Source: Methylophaga sp. OBS3 (GTDB lineage Bacteria > Pseudomonadota > Gammaproteobacteria > Nitrosococcales > Methylophagaceae). From it: a stretch of DNA of 64,000 nucleotides. The notes below the pieces were generated by a model, which saw nothing but the letters and a program-made list of their open reading frames with translations, ran no database searches and was not told the DNA's origin. Each line of letters starts with the position of its first letter. Position 1 is the first letter of the stretch. Both the position numbers and the translations under genes were made by a program. Positions 10,026 to 19,835 of the stretch are shown here, one piece after another. Where the stretch lies: positions 310,001 through 374,000 of the forward strand of contig NZ_JAPDMU010000001.1 in the NCBI RefSeq assembly GCF_026319325.1. The letters are read 5' to 3'.

Positions 10026-10727
10026 ATGACCATTGATAGACCAATAAAAAGTGCTGATGACTGCATGATAGATATTCATTCGGTCAATCACGTGGTCTCA
10101 CCGGGTGGCGAACCCTTACAGATTTTACAGGATGTTTCGCTGCAAATAGTACGCGGAGAATCAGCAGCCATAGTCGGTAAAAGTGGCTCTGGTAAAACGA
10201 CATTACTGGGTTTGATGGCTGGATTGGATGTGCCCACCAGCGGTGCGATTTATCTGGATGGCGAGCAGATAAATACTTTGAGCGAAGATGAACGAGCCAA
10301 GTTACGTGCTGACCGTGTTGGTTTTGTATTTCAATCATTTCAATTGTTACCGTCACTGACCGCTTTAGAAAATGTCTTGCTGCCGCTTGAGCTGGCCGGT
10401 ATTGATTACGCCAAACAGCAAGCAATGGAATTACTTGAACAGGTTGGTTTGGGTAACCGGTTACAACACACACCAAGACAGCTTTCAGGTGGTGAACAAC
10501 AAAGGGTGGCAATTGCCAGAGCTTTTGCAGTCACTCCTCGTGTGTTATTTGCGGATGAGCCGACCGGTAATCTTGATACACAAACCGGTGCACAAATCAC
10601 GGATTTGTTGATGACGCTCAATCAGCAGCAAGGTACGACCTTGGTTATGGTGACCCACGATGACCAGTTAGCCGAACGTTGTGACAAACAATTCCAAATA
10701 GATGCCGGTCGCGTAAAAACATCATGA
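10026..10727 (+). CDS. ybbA: ABC transporter ATP-binding protein YbbA
   Basis: A 233-residue ATPase of the LolD/MacB/YbbA type. Walker A is GKSGSGKTT, the signature [14 protein letters not shown] and Walker [12 protein letters not shown], all typical of ATPases that drive FtsX-like mechanotransmission permeases rather than importers. AGAGG precedes the ATG by six bases. The partner permease YbbP overlaps in ATGA. Its neighbour tesA is the conserved companion of this pair; a role in handling lipid or ester products at the inner membrane has been suggested from that context, but the substrate is not known. Confidence 0.93.
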   Translation: MTIDRPIKSADDCMIDIHSVNHVVSPGGEPLQILQDVSLQIVRGESAAIVGKSGSGKTTLLGLMAGLDVPTSGAIYLDGEQINTLSEDERAKLRADRVGFVFQSFQLLPSLTALENVLLPLELAGIDYAKQQAMELLEQVGLGNRLQHTPRQLSGGEQQRVAIARAFAVTPRVLFADEPTGNLDTQTGAQITDLLMTLNQQQGTTLVMVTHDDQLAERCDKQFQIDAGRVKTS

Positions 10728-13210
10728 TAAAAGCGCTCAAACAAGCCGCGATTTTGCGAGATATTCGTTTACGTCAGGTTAAAGTTATTTTGGCTGCGGT
10801 GATCATTGCTGTTGCCACCGTTGCGACCATCAATTTATTTGCCAGCCATTTGCAGCAAACCTTGTTGCAATCAGCCAGTAGCTTTTTAGCGGCTGATAGG
10901 CAAATGAGTTCGCGAAGTACGGAACCTGTCGCTGACCAATGGCGACAACTTGCTGAGCAAACTGGTTTGCAAGCCAGTGAAATAAGTCAGTTTTCAACGA
11001 TGTTATCGGTTGGCGATTTATTTCAATTAGCCTCGGTAAAAGCGGTCGATAGTCAGTATCCGCTTCGAGGGGAAATTGAGTGGCAAGAAAACTTTGATGC
11101 TTCAAGAACCATGCTGCAACAAGGGCCACAAGCTGGCGAGATTTGGTTAAATCCCCGCTTAATGCGTTTGTTGGAAATCTCGGTGGGGGATGAGGTAACT
11201 ATTGGTCAGTCATCGCTGAAAGTTAGTGGTTTGCTGTTACGTGAACCTGATAGTGGGTTTAGTCTGTCAGCCTTTGCACCACGGGCAATGATGCATATCG
11301 ATGATGTGGCTGCGACCAATGTTATTCAGCCGGGGAGTCGGGTGCGTCACCGTTTATTATTGGCGGGTGATGAAGCTCAGCTCAGTGCATTTGAAACGCA
11401 AGCACAGCCGGTTATTGATAGTGGTGATTATCGTTGGCGAACGGCCAAAGATGGTGAGAGCCTTGGTGAATCACTGAATAAAGCAGAAAACTTCTTGATG
11501 TTGGGTGGCAGTCTTGCTGTGTTATTAGCCGTTGTTGCTATTGCGGTTGCCAGTCGTGAATATGCACTTCATCAACGAGATACCGTGGCTTTATTAAAAG
11601 CGTTAGGTGTTACAAGTGGCGTTATCCGACAGTTATATTTTGTGAGACTGCTGGTTTGGGGCGTATCGGCGACCGTCTTGGGATTATTAATCGCCATACC
11701 ATTTGCGTGGTTACTTGCCTCAATGACAGCACAGCTGATGGAGCAACCACTCAACTTTGTGATTGATGTCGCTTCTTTGTGGCCTGCCTTACTAACCGCG
11801 ATTCTTGTGTTGATAGCTTTTGCCTTACCTCCAATTGATAGACTTCGTCTGACATCAACCATGCAGGTGCTACGAAGTTTGCCAGCTATGGATAAAGGCT
11901 TTTTAGCCAAAGATCTGTTGGTAGCAAGCATCCTGGTGTTTGGTTTGCTGTGGCTTTTTGCTGGCGAGTTAAAACTGGTCTTGTCATTGTTAACTGGGCT
12001 TGGTGTCTTACTGCTGGTGATTGTCTTGGTTGGCTGGGTATTTGTTCGCAGCATTCGAACTATGGCTGGAGGCAGTTCTGCATGGCGAAGTGCTATTGTG
12101 GCTTTACACCGCCATCAGCAAGCGACTTTGTCACAGCTTGCTGTGTTTGCCATGACCATGATGTTGGCAGCAACACTGATATTAGTGCGTTCGTCATTAT
12201 TAGCTGATTGGCAGGCGCAATTGCCTGAAGATGCACCTAATCATTTCCTTGTGAATATTGCCCCTGAAATGGTGCAAGACGTTGATGATTTCTTAAGTAC
12301 CGAGGCGTTGTCACGCAGCCCTTTATATCCGATGGTTCGCGGTAGATTGACAGAAATTCGTGGTGAGCCAGCACAAGACGTGGCGCTTAATCCTGACGAT
12401 GATGAACTGCGGCGTGAATTAAACCTAACCTCGGCATCAAATTATCCGGAAGATAATAAAATTGTGGAAGGCGAGTGGTATGACGCTGACGCAACCGATG
12501 AGTTATCGATTGAGCAATCATTAGCAGAATCTTTGGGCATTAAGATTGGCGATCAACTGGGCTTTACTGCAGGTAGCGAGCAGTTCTCAGCAACAGTAAC
12601 CAGTATTCGAAGTGTGCAATGGGACTCAATGCAGCCTAACTTTTTTATCATGTTCCCTGAAAATGGTCCGCTCAAGCCTTTATCGGCAACCTACTTAAGT
12701 AGTTTTTATTTACCGCCGGGCGATAAAACAGTTTTGAATGATTTTGTCAGACAGTTTCCAACGGTTTCGGTGTTAGAAATTGATCACATTATTGAGCGTA
12801 TTCAAGAAATCATTCAGCAAGTCACACAGGCAGTTGAAGCGATTTTATTACTTATTTTGCTGGCTGCTGTGGCCGTAATGGTTTCCGTGGTGAGTGCCAC
12901 TATGAGTGAGCGGCAGCGAGAGGGTGCGTTAATGCGAACCTTGGGCGCGAGGCAACAATTATTGGTTAATGCCACTATGATTGAGTTTGCTTTGATTGGA
13001 TTCTTTGCGGGCTTAGTTGGGGTGTTTGCAGCCGAAGCCGCAGTATGGGCATTACAATATCGTATGTTTGAAGGCGAATTCCGATGGCATTGGCCGGTGG
13101 TCGTTTTCTTGCCATTAATGAGTAGTGTGATTTTAGCGTTGCTTGGGCGTTTGCAATTGAGACCTGTGTTAACCGTTTCTCCGATGTTGCTGCTTCGCCG
13201 TTTGGAATAA
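10724..13210 (+). CDS. ybbP: FtsX-family ABC permease YbbP
   Basis: A large (828-residue) permease with two FtsX repeats and about ten helices: one N-terminal anchor (about 20-40), a periplasmic domain, a helix bundle at about 255-480, a second periplasmic domain and a C-terminal bundle from about 700. Phrases such as RDTVALLKALGVTSGVIRQLYF and REGALMRTLGARQQLLVNA are the two copies of the conserved FtsX coupling motif. It forms the transporter with YbbA, whose stop it overlaps. It closely follows the E. coli YbbP plan (804 residues). Confidence 0.93.
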   Translation: MIKALKQAAILRDIRLRQVKVILAAVIIAVATVATINLFASHLQQTLLQSASSFLAADRQMSSRSTEPVADQWRQLAEQTGLQASEISQFSTMLSVGDLFQLASVKAVDSQYPLRGEIEWQENFDASRTMLQQGPQAGEIWLNPRLMRLLEISVGDEVTIGQSSLKVSGLLLREPDSGFSLSAFAPRAMMHIDDVAATNVIQPGSRVRHRLLLAGDEAQLSAFETQAQPVIDSGDYRWRTAKDGESLGESLNKAENFLMLGGSLAVLLAVVAIAVASREYALHQRDTVALLKALGVTSGVIRQLYFVRLLVWGVSATVLGLLIAIPFAWLLASMTAQLMEQPLNFVIDVASLWPALLTAILVLIAFALPPIDRLRLTSTMQVLRSLPAMDKGFLAKDLLVASILVFGLLWLFAGELKLVLSLLTGLGVLLLVIVLVGWVFVRSIRTMAGGSSAWRSAIVALHRHQQATLSQLAVFAMTMMLAATLILVRSSLLADWQAQLPEDAPNHFLVNIAPEMVQDVDDFLSTEALSRSPLYPMVRGRLTEIRGEPAQDVALNPDDDELRRELNLTSASNYPEDNKIVEGEWYDADATDELSIEQSLAESLGIKIGDQLGFTAGSEQFSATVTSIRSVQWDSMQPNFFIMFPENGPLKPLSATYLSSFYLPPGDKTVLNDFVRQFPTVSVLEIDHIIERIQEIIQQVTQAVEAILLLILLAAVAVMVSVVSATMSERQREGALMRTLGARQQLLVNATMIEFALIGFFAGLVGVFAAEAAVWALQYRMFEGEFRWHWPVVVFLPLMSSVILALLGRLQLRPVLTVSPMLLLRRLE

Positions 13211-13257
13211 TCATCGTCTTTGGGTAGGCTGAACCTTACATTAGTGAGGAGAAAAGC

Positions 13258-13488
13258 ATGGATAACCAGTTTCATACGTTGGAGAACCTGTTTACACAGT
13301 TAGGCTTGGATAACGACCCTCAGGCAATTCGCCGGTTTATTCATCTGCATCGTTTGCAAGAATATGAAACCATTGAAAATGCGCCATTTTGGACGCCAGC
13401 TCAAGCCGCATTTATCCGTGAGTGTCTCGCAGAAGACTCGGATTGGGCGGAAGTGGTTGACCAGTTAAATGCCCAATTACGACTTTAA
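13258..13488 (+). CDS. DUF2789-like small protein
   Basis: A 76-residue soluble protein. The layout HTLENLFTQLGL...IRRFIHLHRL...APFWTPAQAAFIRECLAEDSDW matches DUF2789 proteins, which are common in gammaproteobacteria and have no assigned function. GAGGAG lies seven bases before the ATG. It stands alone between ybbP and mtgA, with about 50-70 bases on each side. Confidence 0.85.
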   Translation: MDNQFHTLENLFTQLGLDNDPQAIRRFIHLHRLQEYETIENAPFWTPAQAAFIRECLAEDSDWAEVVDQLNAQLRL

Positions 13489-13561
13489 GGATAGATATTG
13501 TTAGCGAGCTTTCGCTTTTATCGTATGATGCCCACCTATTTTTCTTGAGAATACGGTCACC

Positions 13562-14260
13562 GTGTTACGAAAATTTTTTCGCCGTTTAATGCGTTATCTA
13601 TTGATCATGATTGCTGGCCTATTTGTGCTCAGCATCTTAGTCGTACTGCCGTTTAAATGGTTAAACCCGCCAGTGACAATGGTCATTGCCGACCGTTGGT
13701 TATCGCCCGATTATGATTATCCGATTCGAAAAGAATGGTTAGATTGGGACACTATTCCAAAACATGCGGCACTGGCCGTGGTGACTTCAGAAGATCAGCG
13801 CTTTCCAAAACATATTGGTTTTGATGTTGATGCAATTCAGCAAGCATTAAAAGAAAGAGAACGTCGCGGTGAGTTACGTGGTGCCAGCACTATTAGTCAG
13901 CAAGTCGCCCGTAATATGTATTTATGGACTGGACGTAGTTGGGTTCGTAAAGGTATCGAAGCTTGGTTTACTGTGCTGATTGAGTTTATCTGGGGTAAAC
14001 AACGGATCCTCGAAATCTATCTCAATATTGCCGAGTGGGGGCCGGGTATTTTCGGGCTAGAAGCTGCTAGCCAGTATCATTTTGGTAAATCAGCGACACA
14101 GCTGTCACCGATGCAAGCGGCTCTGCTTGCTGCAACGTTACCAAGTCCATTGCGATACGATCCGGCGCGTCCTGCCAGTCACTTATATCAACGTGCCCAA
14201 TGGAATTTGCAGCAACAACGCAAATTAGGTGGTCCAAACTGGCTAGCCAATCTGTCTTAG
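13562..14260 (+). CDS. mtgA: Monofunctional biosynthetic peptidoglycan transglycosylase
   Basis: Polymerises lipid II into glycan strands at the outer face of the inner membrane. A 232-residue family GT51 protein: one N-terminal anchor (about 10-30), then TSEDQRFPKHIGFD with the catalytic Glu, GASTISQQVARNMYLW, and the KQRILEIYLNIAEWG and GLEAASQYHFGKSA blocks. There is no transpeptidase domain, so this is MtgA and not a bifunctional PBP. The start is GTG. An in-frame ATG nine codons later is possible, but the GTG keeps the basic residues before the helix. Confidence 0.93.
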   Translation: MLRKFFRRLMRYLLIMIAGLFVLSILVVLPFKWLNPPVTMVIADRWLSPDYDYPIRKEWLDWDTIPKHAALAVVTSEDQRFPKHIGFDVDAIQQALKERERRGELRGASTISQQVARNMYLWTGRSWVRKGIEAWFTVLIEFIWGKQRILEIYLNIAEWGPGIFGLEAASQYHFGKSATQLSPMQAALLAATLPSPLRYDPARPASHLYQRAQWNLQQQRKLGGPNWLANLS

Positions 14261-14376
14261 GCCATCACCAAAGCGCTGAGACTGTGAGCTGTGACCTAGT
14301 CTCCATTTCACTGGTCAAAGTAGAATATAGACATGATGCGATCCGATAAAAGTCATCAAAACAAAGAGGAAAAGCT

Positions 14377-14829
14377 ATGAAAGCAAAATTAACGTTGATT
14401 ACTGCCTTAGCTGTGACGCTTACACTGGCTGGTTGCCAAAATATGAATAAATCGACTGTTGGCGGTGCCGTCGGTGGTGTTGCGGGTGGTGTCTTGGGCT
14501 CAAATGTCGGTGGTGGTAAAGGTCGCACCGCAGCTATTATTGCAGGCTCATTATTGGGTGCCGCGTTGGGCAGCCACATTGGCGCTGAAATGGATGAATT
14601 AGACCGTCGCCGTGCTAATGATGCGCTGGAAACCTATCCAACTGGTCGTACTAGTAGTTGGAACAATCCAGATACCGGTGCCCAATACAGTGTGACGCCA
14701 ACACGCACTTATGAAACAAATGATCGTCCATGCCGTGAATACGATATGGATGTCTATATTGATGGTCAGCGTGATGTGGTGAAAGGTACAGCTTGCCGTA
14801 ATGCACAAGGTGAGTGGGTTAACCAGTAA
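14377..14829 (+). CDS. Glycine-zipper outer-membrane lipoprotein
   Basis: A 150-residue lipoprotein. The signal peptide ends in the lipobox LAGC (Cys 20), followed by a glycine-zipper stretch (about 28-70: repeated GGxxGG/GxxxG steps) that could insert into or lie on a membrane, an acidic linker, and a C-terminal domain with two cysteines (RPCREYD, GTACRNAQGEW) like the 17-kDa surface antigen family. Such proteins are found in the outer membrane, and the precise role is unknown. AGAGG precedes the ATG. Confidence 0.85.
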   Translation: MKAKLTLITALAVTLTLAGCQNMNKSTVGGAVGGVAGGVLGSNVGGGKGRTAAIIAGSLLGAALGSHIGAEMDELDRRRANDALETYPTGRTSSWNNPDTGAQYSVTPTRTYETNDRPCREYDMDVYIDGQRDVVKGTACRNAQGEWVNQ

Positions 14830-14846
14830 GACCTATCATCATGATG

Positions 14847-14873
14847 AAAAAAGCCGGCATAGCCGGCTTTTTT
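14847..14873. terminator. Bidirectional intrinsic terminator between lipoprotein gene and secDF
   Basis: A-run, GCCGGC stem, three-base loop ATA, GCCGGC, T-run. It lies between two convergent genes and is symmetrical enough to serve both strands. Confidence 0.9.
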
Positions 14874-14884
14874 GTTTCTATGGT

Positions 14885-17407
14885 TTATAAAATAGCATCC
14901 AGTTTACGTTGCATCTCTTCTGGAGACAGTCTTAACTGTCGCTGTCCTTTTTGCTTTCTTTTTTGGGCCAGCAAATACAGGATAGGTGCTGCAATAAACA
15001 CCGACGAACTTGTGCCAATCACAATACCGAACAACATCGGTAATACAAAGCTGGCTACAGCGGCACCACCTGCAATCGCCATCGGAATAAGCGCTAAGAA
15101 GGTCGTCACCGAGGTAAATACAGTACGTGTTAACGTCGATGAGATACTCTCATTGAGCACTTGCAACATTGGCTTGTCAGGCGTCGCTCGCAAGTTTTCA
15201 CGAACCCTATCAAATACCACCACTTTGTCATTAACTGAGTAACCAATTAACGCCAGAAGTGCTGCTACAGCGGTTAAATTAAACTCCACGCCAGTCAAGG
15301 CAAAAAAACCAATTGTTTTGGTTAAATCCAAGGCAATAGTGATGGTGGCTGCCATCGCAAAGTGATATTCAAATCGTATCCAAAGATAAGCCAGCATACC
15401 CATTCCCGCCAGAATGATAGCTAAAATAGTGGCATCTTTAAAATCACCACTCACTTTAGGGCCGACCATTTCAACGCGAGGAAATGTTGCTTCTGTTGAG
15501 ACTGACTGAACGGCAGATTTCAAATGACTAATCTGCTCATCACTGGCCATTGTTGAAGTTTCTTCGGTTGGAATACGTAGTAGATAATTACCGTCTTTGC
15601 CAAACTCTTGCAGTGTTACTTGCGACATTTGCTCTGCTGCGAGTGCATCACGAAGCTCACCTACTGTGCTATCTGGAGCATGGACTTCAATAATGCTGCC
15701 ACCGCTAAAGTCGATTCCGTAATGCAAACCTGGCTGAATAAACAAACCAATAGACGCGAGTGACAACACTGCCGAGGCAATAAGCCCAAAGTAGCGACCA
15801 CGCATAAAGTTATGTGTTTTGCTGCTCAGTTTATCAATGGCTTTGATACCTGAAATCGCCAGTCGTTTGCCTTTAGGAAACTTGCTTACACGCCACTCCA
15901 TGATGAGACGCGTGACGGCGATAGCCGTAAACATTGAGGTTAATAAGCCAATCGCCATGGCAATCGCAAAGCCACGAACCGGGCCGCTACCAAATAAAAA
16001 CAGCAGGCTGATTGCGATGAGGGTTGTGAGGTTAGCATCTAAAATTGTGCTGTAAGCACGACGAAAGCCAGCATCCAACGATTTAAATGCTGATTGACCA
16101 CGATCTGATTCTTCACGAATACGTTCGTTTATCAGAATATTGGCATCAACCGCCATACCAATACTCAGAATGATCCCAGCAATACCTGGCAAAGTGAGTG
16201 TGGCGCCAAGCAGGCTCAAAACACCAAAGATAAGGCCGATATTGATAGCCAAGCTGGTGCAGGCGATTAATCCCCAACCGCCATAAATAACCAACATAAA
16301 TGCAAAGACTAGTGCCGCACCAATCAAACCGGTAATGACGCCCATTTTGATTGCATCACTACCTAGATCTGGGCCAACCGTTCGCTCTTCAATCACATTA
16401 AGTGGCGCAGGTAATGCACCGGCACGTAACAATACCGCGAGTGAATTGGCTTCACTGACTGTAAATTGGCCACTGATTTCACCACGACCACCGGCAATGA
16501 CACTACGAATAACAGGGGCAGTGACGACTTCATCATCAAGTAAAATCGCTAGTTGCCGCCCAATATTTTTTTCAGTCATCTCGGCAAATTGGCGAGCACC
16601 ATCACGATCCAAGGTAAAGCTAACAACAGGCTGCTGCGTTTCTTGGCTAAATATCAGTTGAGCATCTTGAATATGTTTGCCCTCAAGTGCGACACGTTGC
16701 TCAAGTTGATAGGTTTGTTTGTCTTTATCATGAAATGTCAGCAAGTCTGCTAGGTCTTCAGTGCCGTCAGAGGCCCAATGAAAGGTCATTTTGGCCGTAG
16801 TCCCCAACAGGTTTTTTAGATATTCCGGATCATCAACACCAGGCAGTTGCACGATAATGCTGTCTTCACCTTGGCGACTGATACTTGGTTCTGTTAGCCC
16901 AGTTTCATCAAGACGCTGTCTTACCACTTGCAAGCTTTGATCCGTTGCATCTTTGATTAAGCTGGCACGGTAGGCTTTAGTCGCACGAATGATGACGCTA
17001 TTATCCGTTTCATCAAGTTGATACAGATCCAAGCCACCATTAGGTTCCGTCAATAACGGCTTTACTAGTTTTTCAAGTTGCGAAAGTTGCTCTGGATTTT
17101 TAGGCGTTAATTTAACGCCGTGGCTGTTGCTAACTGGTTTTTCGATAAACAGGCGTGCTTCACGTAACACATCAACCATTTGATTGGTTAATTGTTCATG
17201 TTCGTTTTGTAATAGTGTCTCTGTGTCGATAGCGAGCAGTAAATGGGAACCACCACGAAGATCTAATCCAAGCGAAAGGGTGTTGTTGCTATACCAATCT
17301 GGCAGAAAGTCTCGGGTTTGCTCTGATAAAAGACTTGGCAATGCGCTGAGCAAGCCAATAACAATAACCAAGCTGTAAATAACAGCCCGTCTTAATAGGG
17401 TTTGCAT
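14885..17407 (-). CDS. secDF: Protein-export membrane protein, SecD and SecF fused
   Basis: Accessory subunit of the Sec translocase that uses the proton gradient to complete export. The 840-residue chain contains a whole SecD (N-terminal helix, LGLDLRGGSHLLL, periplasmic P1 domain, six-helix part with GIAGIILSIGMAVDANILINERIREE) followed without a break by SecF (GIDFSGGSIIEV, then GYSVNDKVVVFDRVREN). The two D/N-containing helix 4 motifs for proton passage are both present. Gammaproteobacteria generally have separate secD and secF beside yajC; here there is a single gene, no yajC, and unrelated neighbours. GAGGA precedes the ATG. It may be a second copy or the only one. Confidence 0.95.
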   Translation of the reverse strand: MQTLLRRAVIYSLVIVIGLLSALPSLLSEQTRDFLPDWYSNNTLSLGLDLRGGSHLLLAIDTETLLQNEHEQLTNQMVDVLREARLFIEKPVSNSHGVKLTPKNPEQLSQLEKLVKPLLTEPNGGLDLYQLDETDNSVIIRATKAYRASLIKDATDQSLQVVRQRLDETGLTEPSISRQGEDSIIVQLPGVDDPEYLKNLLGTTAKMTFHWASDGTEDLADLLTFHDKDKQTYQLEQRVALEGKHIQDAQLIFSQETQQPVVSFTLDRDGARQFAEMTEKNIGRQLAILLDDEVVTAPVIRSVIAGGRGEISGQFTVSEANSLAVLLRAGALPAPLNVIEERTVGPDLGSDAIKMGVITGLIGAALVFAFMLVIYGGWGLIACTSLAINIGLIFGVLSLLGATLTLPGIAGIILSIGMAVDANILINERIREESDRGQSAFKSLDAGFRRAYSTILDANLTTLIAISLLFLFGSGPVRGFAIAMAIGLLTSMFTAIAVTRLIMEWRVSKFPKGKRLAISGIKAIDKLSSKTHNFMRGRYFGLIASAVLSLASIGLFIQPGLHYGIDFSGGSIIEVHAPDSTVGELRDALAAEQMSQVTLQEFGKDGNYLLRIPTEETSTMASDEQISHLKSAVQSVSTEATFPRVEMVGPKVSGDFKDATILAIILAGMGMLAYLWIRFEYHFAMAATITIALDLTKTIGFFALTGVEFNLTAVAALLALIGYSVNDKVVVFDRVRENLRATPDKPMLQVLNESISSTLTRTVFTSVTTFLALIPMAIAGGAAVASFVLPMLFGIVIGTSSSVFIAAPILYLLAQKRKQKGQRQLRLSPEEMQRKLDAIL

Positions 17408-17436
17408 ATTTCATCCTCAAAAAATTTCGTTATAAA

Positions 17437-17826
17437 TCAGGCGAAATTTGCTTGAGGTGCAGCGCGTGGCTCCGGTAAGAAATAAGCGATAAGACCAACA
17501 CGAACAGTACTTAACTGCTGTGTGGTTGGGTCGTGCAGCGAACAGCATAACTGTAATTGCTGCTGATGGAGTAACGGTAAATCAGAAGAGGGATCGTGAT
17601 CATTGCCGGCAACATCGAGCTGACTATTTTGACCACTACGTTGAATTTCACGATGAAATACCTGGCTAGCAACTTCTGCTTCATTCTGCGCTGAGGTAAT
17701 GCTGTTACCAATTGATAGTGTTGCAGAATGTAATAAGCCGATACTAAGTAGAAATAGACCCGATAGACCAGCTCGCCAAATTCTGGCGATAAAATAATTC
17801 AATTGCTGGTGGGAAAAGTTGGACAT
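17437..17826 (-). CDS. Small membrane-anchored hypothetical protein
   Basis: A 129-residue protein with an N-terminal hydrophobic segment (about 20-40, AGLSGLFLLSIGLLHSATL) that is either a signal peptide or an anchor, then a Gln/His-rich polar part including QLQLCCSLHD. I do not recognise the family. The ATG at 17826 has AGAAG five bases upstream and is preferred to the GTG two codons earlier. It is encoded 29 bases upstream of secDF on the same strand, so it may be co-transcribed with it. Another frame overlaps on the same strand; the frame chosen here has the hydrophobic leader. Confidence 0.5.
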   Translation of the reverse strand: MSNFSHQQLNYFIARIWRAGLSGLFLLSIGLLHSATLSIGNSITSAQNEAEVASQVFHREIQRSGQNSQLDVAGNDHDPSSDLPLLHQQQLQLCCSLHDPTTQQLSTVRVGLIAYFLPEPRAAPQANFA

Positions 17827-18061
17827 AGCCACTTCTTAAAAATTTCTGCGTGATTGTCTCGCTGGCTTGAAAATTAGTCAATGTTAGCGTGATGTAGTAG
17901 TCTTCAAATTAAACAAGTAATTTGGATTCCTGAAAAAGCGTTTTGTGAGCAGCTGCCGGTCGGACTCAAACTTGGCTGTGCTATGATGCTGGCTTGTTTC
18001 TTTGACTGTTAGCAAGCCTCAGAAACCCTTAAATTTTGTTAGGTTTGTCTTGCAGGTTATT

Positions 18062-19774
18062 GTGTTTAAAGATTTTTCCAAACCATTATTGCTAATGATG
18101 TTGCTTTTGATAAGCAGCGTTTCTTATGCTGATCCGATACCTGTTAGCCGGGTCAGTACAGATGCCATCGGCCAATATGCTGAAGTCTTTTTTGAGCCAG
18201 GCGAACACTTGGCAATTGATGAAGCCCGTTCGCTATTTGATGAAAATGGCGGTGTGAGACTTGGTGAGAATATTCTTAGCTTTGGCATGATTTCATCGCC
18301 TCTTTGGTTAAAGTTCAGCATTGATAATCCCACTGAAAAGTCAGTTGAAAAGATCTTCTCAATCGAAACATCCTGGCTTAATGCTTTATCGATTTACATC
18401 TATCAAGATGACAACCAACTCGCTAAATATGCCATGGGTGATGAGTTGGTTCAGACTGACCGACCGGTAGACAGTCGTTTTTACGTAGTTGATTACGATT
18501 TTGAACCGGGCTTAACCGAAATCTATGTTCGGGTGGCTGGTACAGATCCCATGTTGTTACCCATTTTTCTTAATGACCGTAAAACCTTTGCAAAACGGTT
18601 TGAGATTGAAGATTACAGCTACGGAATTTTATATGGCGTGTTAGGCGCTTTAGCGTTCTACAACCTGATGTTATTTGTCAGTTTACGCAGCGTTCCACAC
18701 CTAGCTTATACGATTTATTTACTGACCTATATCGCACTCAACCTGTCATATACCGGACATGGTTTTCGTTGGTTTTGGCCTGACAATACCTACTGGCAAC
18801 AATGGTCGAACCCGGTGTTAATGATCGCTGGCGGTGTCGCCATGATGTTGTTTGCTTGTTGTTTTTTAAATATTCGAAAAACCCTGCCTAAGCTGTTTTG
18901 GATTGTCGTCGGAATAACAATCGCCATCCTAATAGCATTTGGGGCGGCGTATTACCTGCAACAGATACAAACGGCTTTAGTTCTGGGCTTTGTATACACC
19001 TTTATTTATTCGGTATTGATGATTGTGATTGGGGTGTTGGCATTTAAGGCTGGTAATCCATCAGCCAAATATTTTCTGCCAGCCACAACGATTGTTGCCA
19101 TTTGTGCTGCTGTTACGGTGATGACAATTTGGAATGTGTTGCCATATTCAGTATGGGCTTACCGTAGTGCTGAAGTGGGAATGGTCATCGAAGCTTTGTT
19201 ATTAGCCTTAGCTTTAGCAGATCAATTCCGGCGTGGCGAAATCAAACGTATTTTTGCTGAAGAGCAAGCGCGAAAAGACCCATTAACCGGGCTTAATAAC
19301 CGGCGTGCATTTCAGGAGCAAGTCAAAACCCTTTGGCAGCATTGTCGTCATGAAAAACTGCCTGCCGCTATCATCATGATAGATTTAGATTTCTTCAAAA
19401 AGCTTAATGACCAACATGGTCATTTATTTGGTGACCGAGTTTTACAGGCAACGGCACAGCAATTACAGGTCTCATTGCGTGATGGCGATGTATTAGCGCG
19501 TTGGGGCGGCGAAGAATTTATTTTATTTATGCCCGATACCACCACGGATACTGCTGAGGTGGTTGCAGAAAGAATCCGAGAACGTATCTATGGCATGGTC
19601 AATAACTTCCCCGAAATTGCTTCTTTGACGTTAAGTGCCAGTCTGGGTGTTGCCGACTCTCGTGGTGGAGCAGATTCATTGGATGCATTAATAAAACAAG
19701 CTGATGATTGCCTTTATCGAGCCAAAAAAAGTGGCCGAAACCAAGTTGATGTCATGCTTTACTCTGTCGCTTAA
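18062..19774 (+). CDS. Membrane diguanylate cyclase with 7TMR-DISM sensor
   Basis: Makes c-di-GMP. From the N-terminus: a signal peptide (to about SYADP), a periplasmic DISMED2-type sensory domain (about 30-170, WLKFSIDNPTEKSVEKIFSI), seven helices (about 185-400), and a GGDEF domain (about 415-570). The active site is RWGGEEF, and an inhibitory-site motif RDGD sits five residues before it, so product inhibition is expected. The frame is open to a TTG at 18002. I prefer the GTG at 18062, which has GCAGG upstream and puts the signal peptide at the very start, but this is not certain. It is a single gene with its own terminator. Confidence 0.9.
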   Translation: MFKDFSKPLLLMMLLLISSVSYADPIPVSRVSTDAIGQYAEVFFEPGEHLAIDEARSLFDENGGVRLGENILSFGMISSPLWLKFSIDNPTEKSVEKIFSIETSWLNALSIYIYQDDNQLAKYAMGDELVQTDRPVDSRFYVVDYDFEPGLTEIYVRVAGTDPMLLPIFLNDRKTFAKRFEIEDYSYGILYGVLGALAFYNLMLFVSLRSVPHLAYTIYLLTYIALNLSYTGHGFRWFWPDNTYWQQWSNPVLMIAGGVAMMLFACCFLNIRKTLPKLFWIVVGITIAILIAFGAAYYLQQIQTALVLGFVYTFIYSVLMIVIGVLAFKAGNPSAKYFLPATTIVAICAAVTVMTIWNVLPYSVWAYRSAEVGMVIEALLLALALADQFRRGEIKRIFAEEQARKDPLTGLNNRRAFQEQVKTLWQHCRHEKLPAAIIMIDLDFFKKLNDQHGHLFGDRVLQATAQQLQVSLRDGDVLARWGGEEFILFMPDTTTDTAEVVAERIRERIYGMVNNFPEIASLTLSASLGVADSRGGADSLDALIKQADDCLYRAKKSGRNQVDVMLYSVA

Positions 19775-19802
19775 AATGGCTTCTTGTAGATAACAGTGTC
19801 AT

Positions 19803-19832
19803 AAAAAAGCCCCGTATTAACGGGGCTTTTTT
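19803..19832. terminator. Bidirectional intrinsic terminator between GGDEF gene and dacB
   Basis: A-run, GCCCCG stem, six-base loop, CGGGGC, T-run between convergent genes. Confidence 0.9.
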
Positions 19833-19835
19833 GAA

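Noticed and set aside
12814-13275. Antisense frame of about 150 codons at the end of ybbP.
   Set aside because: Overlaps the conserved C-terminal FtsX domain and has no recognisable protein features.
17511-17711. Alternative frame within the small gene upstream of secDF.
   Set aside because: The other frame has a hydrophobic leader and a ribosome site; this one has neither.
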